From positions 1 through 64,000 of the forward strand of contig CAVUCE010000006.1 in the NCBI GenBank assembly GCA_963739985.1: a stretch of DNA of 64,000 bases, in the 5' to 3' direction. This DNA is from CAVUCE01 sp963739985. GTDB lineage: Bacteria > Bacteroidota > Ignavibacteria > Ignavibacteriales > Ignavibacteriaceae. A program made the position numbers and the translations under genes. A model generated the notes under the pieces. That model searched no databases. It was not told where the DNA came from and saw only the letters and a list, made by a program, of their open reading frames with translations. Shown here one piece after another: positions 48,668 through 57,311 of the stretch. Numbering within the stretch: position 1 is the stretch's first letter; each line of letters begins with the position of its first letter.

Positions 48668-50405
48668 AGGAAATTTTCTTCTTTTAATCCTTTTTTTGTT
48701 ATTCTTAAAACCCTTGTGTGCTCAAAATAATGATTCAAATGCTACTGCTGTAACCGAGTTTAACCTGGCAATGAATCTTTACGACGCAAACCAGTACCAG
48801 GACGCCATCAAATTATTTGATAGAGTTATAAACGCACCTTCAATTACTACAAGAACAACAGCAGCACTTCTTTTTAAATCAAAATCACTTGTAAAGTTAA
48901 ATAAATATGATGAAGCTTTATCAACATTAAATAATTTTAAAGACGAATACTCACAAAGTAAATATATTGACGAAGTAAGAATTGATATTGCGAATATTTA
49001 TTTTAACAAACAAGAATACTTAAATGCGTTCAAAGAATTAACTAATGAAATTGATTCTACATCAAATGATGGTTATAGAGATTATTCAAGAACCACGGCA
49101 AAACAAATAGCTTTGGATAATTTAACATCCGGTCAAGTAAAAGAGATTGAGCAAAATACTTTTGGCGAAAATTTGAGGCCGTTCCTTTTATATGTTGAAA
49201 GCCTTGTCCTTTCTAAAGAAGGAAAGCAAATAGAAGCCGATGTTGTTCAAAAAAGAATCAAGACAGAATATCCGAATTCACCGGAAGCACATCCTGATCA
49301 AATGTTTTCTTTAACTAATATTTCACAAACAGATTCATCATCTACTCCTTTAATTGGAGTGTTGTTACCTGTAAAACAAATGCAAAAAGGTGATGCCTCC
49401 GATGCGGGTTATGAAATTTTAGAAGGAATTAAATTTGCTGTGGCAAAATATAATAATACGCACGAAAACAAGATTGGTTTGTTGATAAGAAATACTGAAC
49501 GGAAGAAAGAAAAAATTAAAGAAATTGAAAAAGAATTTGAACTTGTTCCGCAGATAAAATGCGTTATCGGCCCGTTATACAGTGATGAAGTACGAACAAC
49601 TTTGGAGGCTTTTAAATCAACCGGTATTCCGATAATTTCTCCTACTGCAACAGAAAACAGTTTAACTGATTTATATCCAAACTTTTTTCAGGCAAATCCG
49701 TCGTTTGCAGTGCGAGGTAAAATAATGGCGCAGTATATTTATTATGTTGAGAATAAAAGAAAAATAGCCGTACTCAATGCAATCGATGGTTACTCTCCTT
49801 TACTTGCAAACGCATTCTCAGAGGAATTTCAAAAACTTGGCGGAACAGTTGTAGTTCAAACTAATTATCACAGCAATAGTTTTGATCTTTCAAAACCGGT
49901 GTCGATGATCGCGGCTGATTCTCTGCAAATTCAGGGTGTATATCTTCCTCTAGCCGATAGCAGAGATGTTCCGGCTTTATTATCTCAGTTTGTTCAACAT
50001 AATCTAAATGTAAAGATTTACGGAAACCAGGATTGGTTCCAGGCAAAGGGATATGAAACTTCACCGGAATTGAGTAACAAGTTAACTTTTTCTTCCGATT
50101 ATTATATCGATTATAAAGATACCGCCTTTCAAAATTTTTCTAAGGATTTTGTAAATCAAACCGGACTTGATGCGAATAGAAATGTTCTTTACGGATATGA
50201 TATTGCAAATTACTTTTTAAGTACTGTTTCAAATCTTAATGCAGACAGAAATGGAATTATTAAACAGCTAGAAGCTGATTCAATATTTAAAGGTTATCAT
50301 AATAATTTTTATTTTGATAATCAGCGTGTGAATAAGTTTATGAATATTGTTCGTTATAAAGACGGAAAATTTGAATTAATCGATAAATTTAAAGCGGGGA
50401 GTTAA
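48657..50405 (+). CDS. Exported TPR plus type 1 periplasmic-binding domain protein (LpoA-like architecture)
   Basis: A 582-residue exported protein, signal peptide residues 1-23 (ending LCAQ). Residues 30-200 are TPR-like helices (FNLAMNLYDANQYQDAIKLF). From residue 231 there is a type 1 periplasmic-binding fold as in branched-chain amino-acid receptors (PLIGVLLPVKQ, CVIGPLYSDEVR, IPIISPTATENSL, KIAVLNAIDGYSPLLANAF). TPR followed by this fold is the plan of LpoA, the activator of penicillin-binding protein 1A, though LpoA is a lipoprotein and this one has no lipobox. The role in cell-wall synthesis is an analogy only. Confidence 0.75.
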   Translation: MMHKGNFLLLILFLLFLKPLCAQNNDSNATAVTEFNLAMNLYDANQYQDAIKLFDRVINAPSITTRTTAALLFKSKSLVKLNKYDEALSTLNNFKDEYSQSKYIDEVRIDIANIYFNKQEYLNAFKELTNEIDSTSNDGYRDYSRTTAKQIALDNLTSGQVKEIEQNTFGENLRPFLLYVESLVLSKEGKQIEADVVQKRIKTEYPNSPEAHPDQMFSLTNISQTDSSSTPLIGVLLPVKQMQKGDASDAGYEILEGIKFAVAKYNNTHENKIGLLIRNTERKKEKIKEIEKEFELVPQIKCVIGPLYSDEVRTTLEAFKSTGIPIISPTATENSLTDLYPNFFQANPSFAVRGKIMAQYIYYVENKRKIAVLNAIDGYSPLLANAFSEEFQKLGGTVVVQTNYHSNSFDLSKPVSMIAADSLQIQGVYLPLADSRDVPALLSQFVQHNLNVKIYGNQDWFQAKGYETSPELSNKLTFSSDYYIDYKDTAFQNFSKDFVNQTGLDANRNVLYGYDIANYFLSTVSNLNADRNGIIKQLEADSIFKGYHNNFYFDNQRVNKFMNIVRYKDGKFELIDKFKAGS

Positions 50406-50424
50406 AAAACGGGAGGTAATAATT

Positions 50425-51102
50425 CTGAAAGTAAAAGATTTACCTTTAGACGATAGGCCAAGAGAAAAATTAATTTTAAGAGGAGCAAAACATTTAACCG
50501 ATGCTGAATTAGTGGCAATCCTTTTAAGAACCGGAACAAAAGGAAATTCGGTAATTTCAGTCGCTCAAGAATTAGTTTCAAAACATGGTAACCTTGCTAT
50601 TTTAGCTTCTAAATCACTTTCAGCATTGACCGGTAGTTTGGGGATTGGCAAAGATAAAGCCGCAACACTTTTAGCTGCATTTGAGATAAGCAGGAGAATT
50701 CAATCTCAATCAAAATGGTTTTCTGAAAAAAAAATAACATCTCCGGGCGAAGTTGCAGATATTTTTATTCCTTTATTAAAAGACGAATTGAAAGAACATT
50801 TCTTGCTAATTTGCTTAAATTCAGCAAATAAAATCATAAAATATGATATAATATCTGTGGGGAACCTAAACTCAAGTGTTGTCCATCCGCGAGAAATATT
50901 TAAATCAGCTATTGAAAATAGTTCTGCAAGTGTTATATTAGTACATAACCATCCTAGTGGAAATCCAGAACCGAGCAATGAAGACATTGCCGTGACCAAA
51001 AAATTAGTAGAAGCGGGGAAGATTTTAGACATACCGGTGTTTGATCATTTGATAATAGCCGGAAATACATTTACTAGTTTTGTTGAAAAGCGACTAATTT
51101 GA
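50425..51102 (+). CDS. radC: RadC family JAB-domain protein, probable CTG start
   Basis: A 225-residue protein. The N-terminus is KVKDLPLDDRPREKLILRGA, which matches the normal RadC start if position one is the CTG at 50425. GGGAGG lies eight bases upstream, an ideal spacing. No ATG, GTG or TTG is available before GTG at 50512, which would cut off 29 conserved residues (helix-hairpin-helix region). The C-terminal JAB/MPN domain has NSANKIIKYDIISVGNLN and the metal site VHNHPSGNPEPSNEDIAVT. Despite its name, RadC has no proven repair role. CTG may be true or an ATG misread. Confidence 0.88.
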   Translation: MKVKDLPLDDRPREKLILRGAKHLTDAELVAILLRTGTKGNSVISVAQELVSKHGNLAILASKSLSALTGSLGIGKDKAATLLAAFEISRRIQSQSKWFSEKKITSPGEVADIFIPLLKDELKEHFLLICLNSANKIIKYDIISVGNLNSSVVHPREIFKSAIENSSASVILVHNHPSGNPEPSNEDIAVTKKLVEAGKILDIPVFDHLIIAGNTFTSFVEKRLI

Positions 51103-51310
51103 ATTGTACTTTAAAGCAATAAATATTTTAGTTTTAACACGATAAACTTGAATTTAGTTTGCCAAATTCTTATATATCATTACTTTAAAAGATAACCTCT
51201 AGATCTTGAAAGTATTCGTGATTTTTAATTAAATTGTTATTATGTATGCAGTTAGTGGAAGTTATAATGTTAATTAACCTACTTAACAATAATTCATTGG
51301 AGGATCTAAT

Positions 51311-51586
51311 ATGAAAGTAGCAAAAGTCCTAAAAAGCACAGTCATAATCGCTACATTTGCTGTAACAACGGCATTTCTAAGCGGTTGCGGCGGTGTAAGT
51401 GACGCAGAAATGGCTCAATTAAATAACCTACAAAGTGAAGTTCAATCCCTACAATCGCAAGCAAATTCATTGAAAGATGAAAGAGCTAGCTTGGAGAAAG
51501 AAATTGCTCAGAAAGAAGCAAAACTTCAAGAATGCAACAAACAGAAAGAAGAAACAAAAGCTAACTTAGAAAAACTTTCTAACTAG
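51311..51586 (+). CDS. Small coiled-coil lipoprotein
   Basis: A 91-residue protein with a lipoprotein signal and lipobox FLSGC (Cys26), followed by one long heptad coiled coil rich in Gln, Glu and Lys (LNNLQSEVQSLQSQANSLKD, then LEKEIAQKEAKLQE). The plan is like Lpp or short envelope spacers. GGAGGA precedes the ATG. It lies 38 bases before the LysM protein gene, which also has a coiled coil, so the two may work together at the cell wall. Confidence 0.8.
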   Translation: MKVAKVLKSTVIIATFAVTTAFLSGCGGVSDAEMAQLNNLQSEVQSLQSQANSLKDERASLEKEIAQKEAKLQECNKQKEETKANLEKLSN

Positions 51587-51624
51587 TTTTATAAAAAATT
51601 TTAATTTGAAATTGGAGGAATTTT

Positions 51625-52305
51625 ATGAAGTTCACTAAAAATTTAATTGGTGTTTTTTCTCTTTTGCTTCTTTTCTCGGTAGTGACTTTTGCACAAGAGA
51701 AAGATATGACGAAAGACGAATGGCAAGCAGAAATGACCCGTTTAACTGATCAAAAAGCTAGCCTACAAAAAGAAATTAGTTCATTGCAGTCAGATATCAA
51801 CAATCTAAAAAGCAAAGATATTCAAAGCTATGACGATTGTATGAAAGAACTTTATCAGATGGTCGGTGCTTCAGAATCCGACGTTGATAATTTTAGAAAT
51901 GCAGTTGCTGAATTAGACGGAAAAATCAGCAGAAAAGAAGGACCTAAAGCTGACAGACAAACTGATTTGGATGCTTTAAAAACTAACAAGATTAGTGCTC
52001 TTCCTGAATTTTTCGATAAAGTTCACAATCAAATGCAAGCTTCTTTAGACGCTTGGGTTGAAGCACCAAAAGAAATGAATTACACAGTTGTTAAAGGTGA
52101 CTGTTTGTGGAGAATCGCAAAGAAAGATCAGTTTTACGGAAACGGATTTGCTTGGCCAATGATTTACAATGCAAACCGTGATCAAATTAAAAATGCTAAT
52201 TTGATTTTCCCAAAACAAACTTTCAAGATTCCTAATCTTACAGAACAAGAAAAAGCTAAATACGATAAAATTAAAAAGAATTACAAGCCTGCTCCTGTTC
52301 AATAA
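51625..52305 (+). CDS. Exported coiled-coil LysM protein
   Basis: A 226-residue exported protein, signal peptide residues 1-23 (ending TFAQ). Residues 30-130 form a coiled coil (LTDQKASLQKEISSLQSDI). Residues 150-206 are a LysM domain (YTVVKGDCLWRIAKK, then WPMIYNANRDQIKNANLIFP and TFKIP) that should bind peptidoglycan. GGAGGA precedes the start. It seems to be co-transcribed with the lipoprotein before it and ends at a strong terminator. Confidence 0.87.
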   Translation: MKFTKNLIGVFSLLLLFSVVTFAQEKDMTKDEWQAEMTRLTDQKASLQKEISSLQSDINNLKSKDIQSYDDCMKELYQMVGASESDVDNFRNAVAELDGKISRKEGPKADRQTDLDALKTNKISALPEFFDKVHNQMQASLDAWVEAPKEMNYTVVKGDCLWRIAKKDQFYGNGFAWPMIYNANRDQIKNANLIFPKQTFKIPNLTEQEKAKYDKIKKNYKPAPVQ

Positions 52306-52350
52306 TATTAAGGCTTAAATATTCTGAATGATTATTATCTTAAATCTTAA

Positions 52351-52386
52351 AAAAAGCTCTTGTCATCTTGATGATAAGGGCTTTTT
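52351..52386 (+). terminator. Intrinsic terminator before phoH
   Basis: Arms AAAAAGCTCTTGTCATC and GATGATAAGGGCTTTTT pair over most of their length with two G-U pairs and a tight loop, ending in T. It closes the LysM transcript 20 bases before the phoH start. Confidence 0.9.
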
Positions 52387-52406
52387 CTATTTAATAAAGG
52401 AGAACA

Positions 52407-53369
52407 ATGACCGCTGTTGAGAAACGAATGACGCTTGAAAATGTTGATATGCTTTCATTACTAGGAATGAATGATAATAATTTAAGATTGGTTGAAGACA
52501 GGTTTAACGCTTCAATTACAGCCCGGGGTGAGAACGTTGTAATAAAAGGTGTTATTGAAGAAGTAGATGCAATCGAACGAGTTATAAAAGAAATGGTTTA
52601 TGTTCTAAACACTAACGGAAGTTTAAGAACAAACGATGTTGAGACAATTCTTGATTTAACTATTTCCGGTAGAGAAATTATAAATGAAAAAGAATATGAA
52701 TCAATTGTTTTATACACCAAGAATGATGTTATAAAAGCAAAAACCGCGGGGCAGATGAATTATATTCAAACCGCACTAAAAAATGATATTTGTTTTGCAA
52801 TAGGTCCCGCCGGAACAGGAAAAACTTATCTTGCTGTTGCGCTTGCAGTTTCGGCCTTGAAGAAGGGAATAGTTAATAAAATAGTTCTTGCCCGTCCTGC
52901 TGTTGAAGCAGGGGAAAGTTTGGGCTTTCTACCGGGTGATTTTAGAGAAAAAATTGATCCTTACTTACGTCCGCTTTATGATGCTTTAGACGATATGATG
53001 CCATCGGATAAATTGAGCGGTTATATAGAAAAACGAATCATTGAAATTGTTCCTTTAGCATACATGAGAGGTAGAACGCTAAACAATTCGTTTGTAATTC
53101 TTGATGAAGCACAGAACGCCACTGATGTTCAAATGAAAATGTTTTTAACTAGACTTGGCGCAAATTCTAAAAGTATTATCACCGGCGACATTACTCAAAT
53201 AGATTTACCTTCCAAGACAGTGAGCGGATTAATTCAGGCTAAAGAAATTTTACATTCTATTGATGGTGTCGGATTTGTTTATTTTGAAAAATCAGATGTT
53301 GTTCGACATCGGTTAGTTAAAGATATCATTAACGCTTACGAAAAATTTAATAACGGAAACGATAAATAA
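52407..53369 (+). CDS. phoH: PhoH family ATPase
   Basis: A 320-residue protein with the PhoH ATPase: Walker A IGPAGTGKTYLA (about residue 132), ARPAVEAGESLGFLPGDFREK, YMRGRTLNNSFVILDEAQNAT (Walker B) and LTRLGANSKSIITGDITQIDLP. The N-terminal 100 residues are a KH-like domain (LRLVEDRFNASITARGENVVIKG). These proteins are linked to RNA processing together with YbeY; ybeY is not visible next to it. Convergent with mazG, six bases apart. Confidence 0.95.
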   Translation: MTAVEKRMTLENVDMLSLLGMNDNNLRLVEDRFNASITARGENVVIKGVIEEVDAIERVIKEMVYVLNTNGSLRTNDVETILDLTISGREIINEKEYESIVLYTKNDVIKAKTAGQMNYIQTALKNDICFAIGPAGTGKTYLAVALAVSALKKGIVNKIVLARPAVEAGESLGFLPGDFREKIDPYLRPLYDALDDMMPSDKLSGYIEKRIIEIVPLAYMRGRTLNNSFVILDEAQNATDVQMKMFLTRLGANSKSIITGDITQIDLPSKTVSGLIQAKEILHSIDGVGFVYFEKSDVVRHRLVKDIINAYEKFNNGNDK

Positions 53370-53375
53370 GGTTAT

Positions 53376-54158
53376 CTAAAAACCGTTTGCTTTACTTTCG
53401 TTCCAGAATTTATCCATTTCTTCAAGGTTCGAATCGGTAACTGATTTTCCATTTTCAGAAAGTTTTGATTCAATATATTGAAATCTCTTAATAAACTTTT
53501 TGTTGGTTTTTCTGAGAGCTAATTCCGGATTTATTCCTAAAAATCTTGCATAATTAATTAATGCAAAAAAAACATCACCTACTTCCTCTTCAAGATGATC
53601 TTTATGATTGGTCTTATCTTTTTCCTCCGACTCTTCTGCTTCACGCATTTCGTTTATTTCTTCCAAAACCTTATCCCACACATCGCTCTTTTTTTCCCAA
53701 TCAAATCCAACTTTAGCTGCTTTTTCTTGAATTCTATATGCTTGCTGTAAAGACGGTAATTTTGTGGGTACTCCTTCAAGAACAGAATTTCTACCTTCCG
53801 AAAGTTTAATAGTTTCCCAATTCTTCATTATTTCCTCGGAGCCGCTAACCTTTATATCTCCAAACACGTGAGGATGCCTTCTAATCAATTTCTCTTGTAT
53901 AGAGCTTATAACATCATCAAGGTTGAATTTATTGTCTTCCTCAGCTATTACAGAATGAAAAACGATATGAAATAGAATATCACCTAATTCTTTCTTAAAT
54001 TCATCATCGTCTTTTTGGTCTAGTGCATCAAGCAGTTCATATACTTCTTCAAGTGTAGCAGCTTTTATGGAATCGTTTGTTTGTTCTTTATCCCACGGAC
54101 AATCTTTGCGTAATCTTTTTACAATTTCTACAAAATCATTAAATTTAGTACTAGACAT
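53376..54158 (-). CDS. mazG: Nucleoside triphosphate pyrophosphohydrolase MazG
   Basis: Hydrolyses NTPs to NMP and pyrophosphate, cleaning damaged nucleotides. The 260-residue protein has the N-terminal motif LRKDCPWDKEQTNDS, the metal-binding first domain EEVYELLDALDQKDDDEFKKELGDILFHIVFHS, the link IRRHPHVFGD and the second domain EEINEMREAEE with EEEVGDVFFALINYARFLG. Both halves are intact, and length matches E. coli MazG. Confidence 0.96.
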   Translation of the reverse strand: MSSTKFNDFVEIVKRLRKDCPWDKEQTNDSIKAATLEEVYELLDALDQKDDDEFKKELGDILFHIVFHSVIAEEDNKFNLDDVISSIQEKLIRRHPHVFGDIKVSGSEEIMKNWETIKLSEGRNSVLEGVPTKLPSLQQAYRIQEKAAKVGFDWEKKSDVWDKVLEEINEMREAEESEEKDKTNHKDHLEEEVGDVFFALINYARFLGINPELALRKTNKKFIKRFQYIESKLSENGKSVTDSNLEEMDKFWNESKANGF

Positions 54159-54260
54159 AATAATTTTCCTCTAATCTTCTTTTCCTCTGGAAAAATAATT
54201 TTAACACGAATGAATTATAAAATAACAAAATAACATCTGGTTAAAAAGGAGTAATAGTTA

Positions 54261-54716
54261 ATGGTTGAAGAAAAAATTAAAGAGCTAGGATTTGAATTAC
54301 CCGAAGCGCCAAAACCTCTTGCGGCTTATATTCCCGCACTTCAAATTGGAGATTTGGTTTATACTGCCGGGCAAATTCCAATGATAAAAGGTGAGCTAAA
54401 ATACAAAGGAAAAATAGGTCAAAATTTAAATATTGAAGAAGGTAGAAAAGCAGCAGAAGTTTGTGCGTTGAATTGTTTGAGTGTTATAAAAAGTGTAATA
54501 GGTGATTTGGATAAAATTGAGAGAGTTGTAAAACTTGTTGTTTATGTTAACAGCGCCGATGTATTTACTGAACAGCCAAAAGTTGCAAATGGTGCTTCGG
54601 AGTTAATTGGAAAAATTTTCGGTGAAGCGGGAAAACATGTAAGAAGTGCTGTCGGAGTAAATGAGTTACCGATTGACTCGGCAGTTGAAATTGAAATGAT
54701 TGTGAAAGTAAAATAA
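54261..54716 (+). CDS. RidA/YjgF family protein
   Basis: A 151-residue protein of the Rid family: LAAYIPALQIGDLVYTAGQIP, the trimer helix CALNCLSVIKSVIGDLDKIERVVKLVVYVNS and HVRSAVGVNELPIDSAVEIEMI. The Arg in HVRSAVG corresponds to the residue that binds the imine carboxylate in RidA (Arg105). It is of the longer, 150-residue type. It would deaminate reactive enamines or imines; it lies divergently from mazG and ends at a clear terminator. Confidence 0.9.
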   Translation: MVEEKIKELGFELPEAPKPLAAYIPALQIGDLVYTAGQIPMIKGELKYKGKIGQNLNIEEGRKAAEVCALNCLSVIKSVIGDLDKIERVVKLVVYVNSADVFTEQPKVANGASELIGKIFGEAGKHVRSAVGVNELPIDSAVEIEMIVKVK

Positions 54717-54728
54717 ATTATAAGTTGT

Positions 54729-54764
54729 ATCATCCGGATTTAATTTCCGGATGATGTTTATTTC
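54729..54764 (+). terminator. Intrinsic terminator after the RidA-family gene
   Basis: Perfect 10-base arms ATCATCCGGA and TCCGGATGAT around TTTAATT, followed by GTTTATTTCTTT. Confidence 0.85.
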
Positions 54765-55272
54765 TTTAAGAGTGCTATCAAAAATAGCCATTCTGATCCC
54801 GATGAAAATCGCATAGGTGTCAACCTTATTTTTATAAAGAGCATATAACTTATTATAAAAGTAATAATTGATAGAATGATAATATTAAAGTTATTTTTAA
54901 CAAAAAGCCCTTCCATTTTTAAGGGAAGGGTGGGGATGGGTTTTTTGCTTTATAATACTTTAAACCCTATCCAAACCTTTCCCTTAAGAAGGGAAAGGCT
55001 CATCATATCGAGATCACTTTGTGATTAGCAGTATTAAACTTATATTTTTAAATTACATCGGAATAATTTTTTCTCAAAATTTCTGTTTGTTTTTTTACAA
55101 TTCTCACTATTTAAAACATATTTTGCCCATCCTTAAATTGACGCATATCCGATGAAAATCGGGAGAAGAATCTTAAGGTTATTTCTTAAATTTGTGATAC
55201 TTCATTTACAAATAGAACCCAAATTGATTGCTATAGAGTTTTCAGTTCGTCAATTAGTATTTATAAATCATA
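54765..55272. other. 500-base non-coding stretch rich in palindromes
   Basis: Between the RidA terminator and trpA there is no convincing gene. Small hairpins with a GAAA loop (CGAT-GAAA-ATCG near 54801 and CCGAT-GAAA-ATCGG near 55148) flank the larger palindrome at 54906-55000. No clear terminator for the trp operon is seen here. Confidence 0.5.
54906..55000. repeat. Imperfect long palindrome, probable dispersed repeat
   Basis: The arm AGCCCTTCC..TTAAGGGAAGGG..GGATGGGTTTT (54906-54945) faces AAACCCTATCC..CCTTTCCCTTAAGAAGGG..AGGCT (54962-55000) as an imperfect inverted repeat; each arm itself contains a smaller palindrome around TTAAGGGAA. No gene and no T run. It looks like a non-coding dispersed element; copy number cannot be seen from this window. 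Confidence 0.6.
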
Positions 55273-56055
55273 CTAAAGCGCCTTTTTTAATCTTCTCACC
55301 AAATCAACGGTATTCTTATATGGACTTTTTTCATTCATTAAAGATTTAATCACTGCACTTCCTACAATAACTCCATCGCAATTTGGCGCGTATGATTTCA
55401 CATCTTCTTCTTTTGAAATGCCGAAACCAACCAGCATTTTATTCTTTTTAACAAGAGAGTATGTATGTTCAACAAACCCGGAATTATCTTTTGCCGAATG
55501 TTTCTGTTCACCGGTAGTTCCTTTAACACTTACACAGTAAATAAAGCCGCTGCTTTTTTCATCTATTAAAGAAATTCTTTTATCTGAAGTAGTTGGCGTT
55601 ATGAGTAAAATTTTATCCAGGTCCGAAAAACTCGCATCGAAAAAATTATCATATTCTTCAATAGGAACATCAGGAATAATAACGCCGTTTACACCTGCTT
55701 CTTTTGCGGATTTCGCAAAATTTTCAATACCGTAATTCATAACCGGATTTGAATAACCCATCATTATTAATGGTTTATTAGATTGTTTTCTAATTTCACT
55801 TATGTAATTAAATGTATCTTCTAATTTTACGCCATTATCTAATGCAGTCTGAGATGAATGCTGAATTATAGGACCATCGGCTAAAGGATCACTGAACGGA
55901 AAACCAATTTCAAGCATATCAGCTCCGGCTTCTAAAACGCTAACAGCAAGGTCGCTGAAATCACTTTTATTTGGAAAACCGCTTGTTAAAAAAACGGATA
56001 ATACTTTTTCTCCATTTGAATTTTTTTCTGCAATATACTCTGAAATAAATGACAT
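55273..56055 (-). CDS. trpA: Tryptophan synthase alpha chain
   Basis: Cleaves indole-3-glycerol phosphate to indole, which passes to TrpB. The 260-residue TIM barrel has FLTSGFPNKSDF, the catalytic Glu in ADMLEIGFPFSDPLADGPIIQ (Glu and the following Asp), and GVIIPDVPIEE with the second catalytic Asp. Its ATG shares one base with the trpB stop (TAATG). Last gene of the operon. No inactivating change is seen. Confidence 0.97.
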   Translation of the reverse strand: MSFISEYIAEKNSNGEKVLSVFLTSGFPNKSDFSDLAVSVLEAGADMLEIGFPFSDPLADGPIIQHSSQTALDNGVKLEDTFNYISEIRKQSNKPLIMMGYSNPVMNYGIENFAKSAKEAGVNGVIIPDVPIEEYDNFFDASFSDLDKILLITPTTSDKRISLIDEKSSGFIYCVSVKGTTGEQKHSAKDNSGFVEHTYSLVKKNKMLVGFGISKEEDVKSYAPNCDGVIVGSAVIKSLMNEKSPYKNTVDLVRRLKKAL

Positions 56056-57268
56056 TATAAAAGATTCCCTAAACTATTTTTTATTGTGTTTAAATCTTTA
56101 TCACCTCTACCGCTAACATTTACAATTACCACTTCATCCTTTTTTGTCTTCTCCATTAATTTATCTAGATATGCAATTGCATGTGCGGATTCCAAAGCAG
56201 GAATAATCCCTTCTTTTTTTGATAGAAGTTGGGTTCCTGCTAATGCTTCTTCATCGGTAATAGAATGATATTCAGCTTTGATTGAATCCTTAAGGAAACT
56301 ATGTTCCGGGCCCACGCCGGGATAATCTAAACCGGCTGAGATTGAATGTACTTCTGTAATTTGTCCTTCACTGTCTTGTAAAAGAAGAGTCTTCATTCCT
56401 TGAAAGATTCCAACTTTACCCAATGTTAGAGTAGCGCAATGTTTATCAGTATCAACGCCAAAACCTGCGGCTTCAACTCCAATTAATTTTGTTGCTGAAT
56501 TTATAAAAGGATAAAAAATTCCTATGGCATTACTTCCTCCACCAACACAAGCTACAATGTAATCCGGAAGTTTACCTTCCTTTTCCATAATTTGAACTTT
56601 TGTTTCTTTGCCGATAACAGACTGAAAATCGCGAACCATCATAGGATAAGGATGAGGACCGACCACAGAACCAATAATGTAATGCGTATCTTCAACATTT
56701 GTTACCCAATCGCGAATAGCCTCGTTAGTTGCGTCTTTTAAAGTTTTACTTCCGGAAGTAACCGGAACAACCTCAGCGCCTAATAATCTCATTCTAAACA
56801 CATTTGGACTCTGTCTTTCCATATCAACTTCGCCCATGTAAACAATGCACTTCATCCCGAATTTTGCACAAACAGTAGCAGTTGCAACTCCGTGTTGTCC
56901 GGCTCCTGTTTCAGCTATGATTCTTGTTTTCCCAAGTTTCTTTGCGAGTAAAATTTGTCCGAGCGCGTTATTGATTTTATGCGCTCCGGTATGACAAAGA
57001 TCTTCTCTTTTAAATAAATCTTTGCCTTACCAAAATAATCGGTTAAATTTTTTGCAAAAGTTAAAGGAGTCGGACGTCCGGTATATTCTTTATTTAATTC
57101 CAACACTTCATTTATAAAATCATCGCTATCTTTCAATTCCTTATACATTGCTTCAAGTTCTTCCAGCGGAGTTATTAAAGTCTCAGGAACAAATTTTCCG
57201 CCGTATATACCAAACTTTCCTGATATATCCGGAAAATTATAATCTGTTGATGTTTGGATATCTGTCAT
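56055..57268 (-). pseudogene. trpB: Tryptophan synthase beta chain, interrupted by a single-base deletion
   Basis: Condenses indole with serine using PLP. The N-terminal part (GKFGIYGGKFVPETLITPLEEL, then YTGRPTPLTFAKNL, KIYLK) is in one frame and loses it near 57008-57011, where the minus strand has AAAA; adding one A gives KREDLCHTGAHKINNALGQI, the expected PLP-lysine region (His-Lys), and then ETGAGQHGVATAT and the rest to the end. The full span plus one base is 1215, exactly 405 codons, a normal TrpB length. So it is one gene with a one-base deletion, error or real. A true lesion would block tryptophan synthesis unless another trpB exists. Confidence 0.93.
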
Positions 57269-57311
57269 TTTAATTTTATCGCTTGTTAAATATAATTAAG
57301 AGAATATTTTT

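Noticed and set aside
54797..55172. The two CGAT-GAAA-ATCG hairpins as ends of a larger transposable element
   Set aside because: The arms match only loosely and no coding capacity or target duplication is seen; they may be just small repeats.
55152..55349. A 65-residue plus-strand frame overlapping the end of trpA
   Set aside because: It has no ribosome site or recognisable domain and runs into trpA on the other strand.
56055..56855. A short stand-alone TrpB-like protein
   Set aside because: It lacks the N-terminal half and the PLP lysine, which are encoded directly upstream in another frame.
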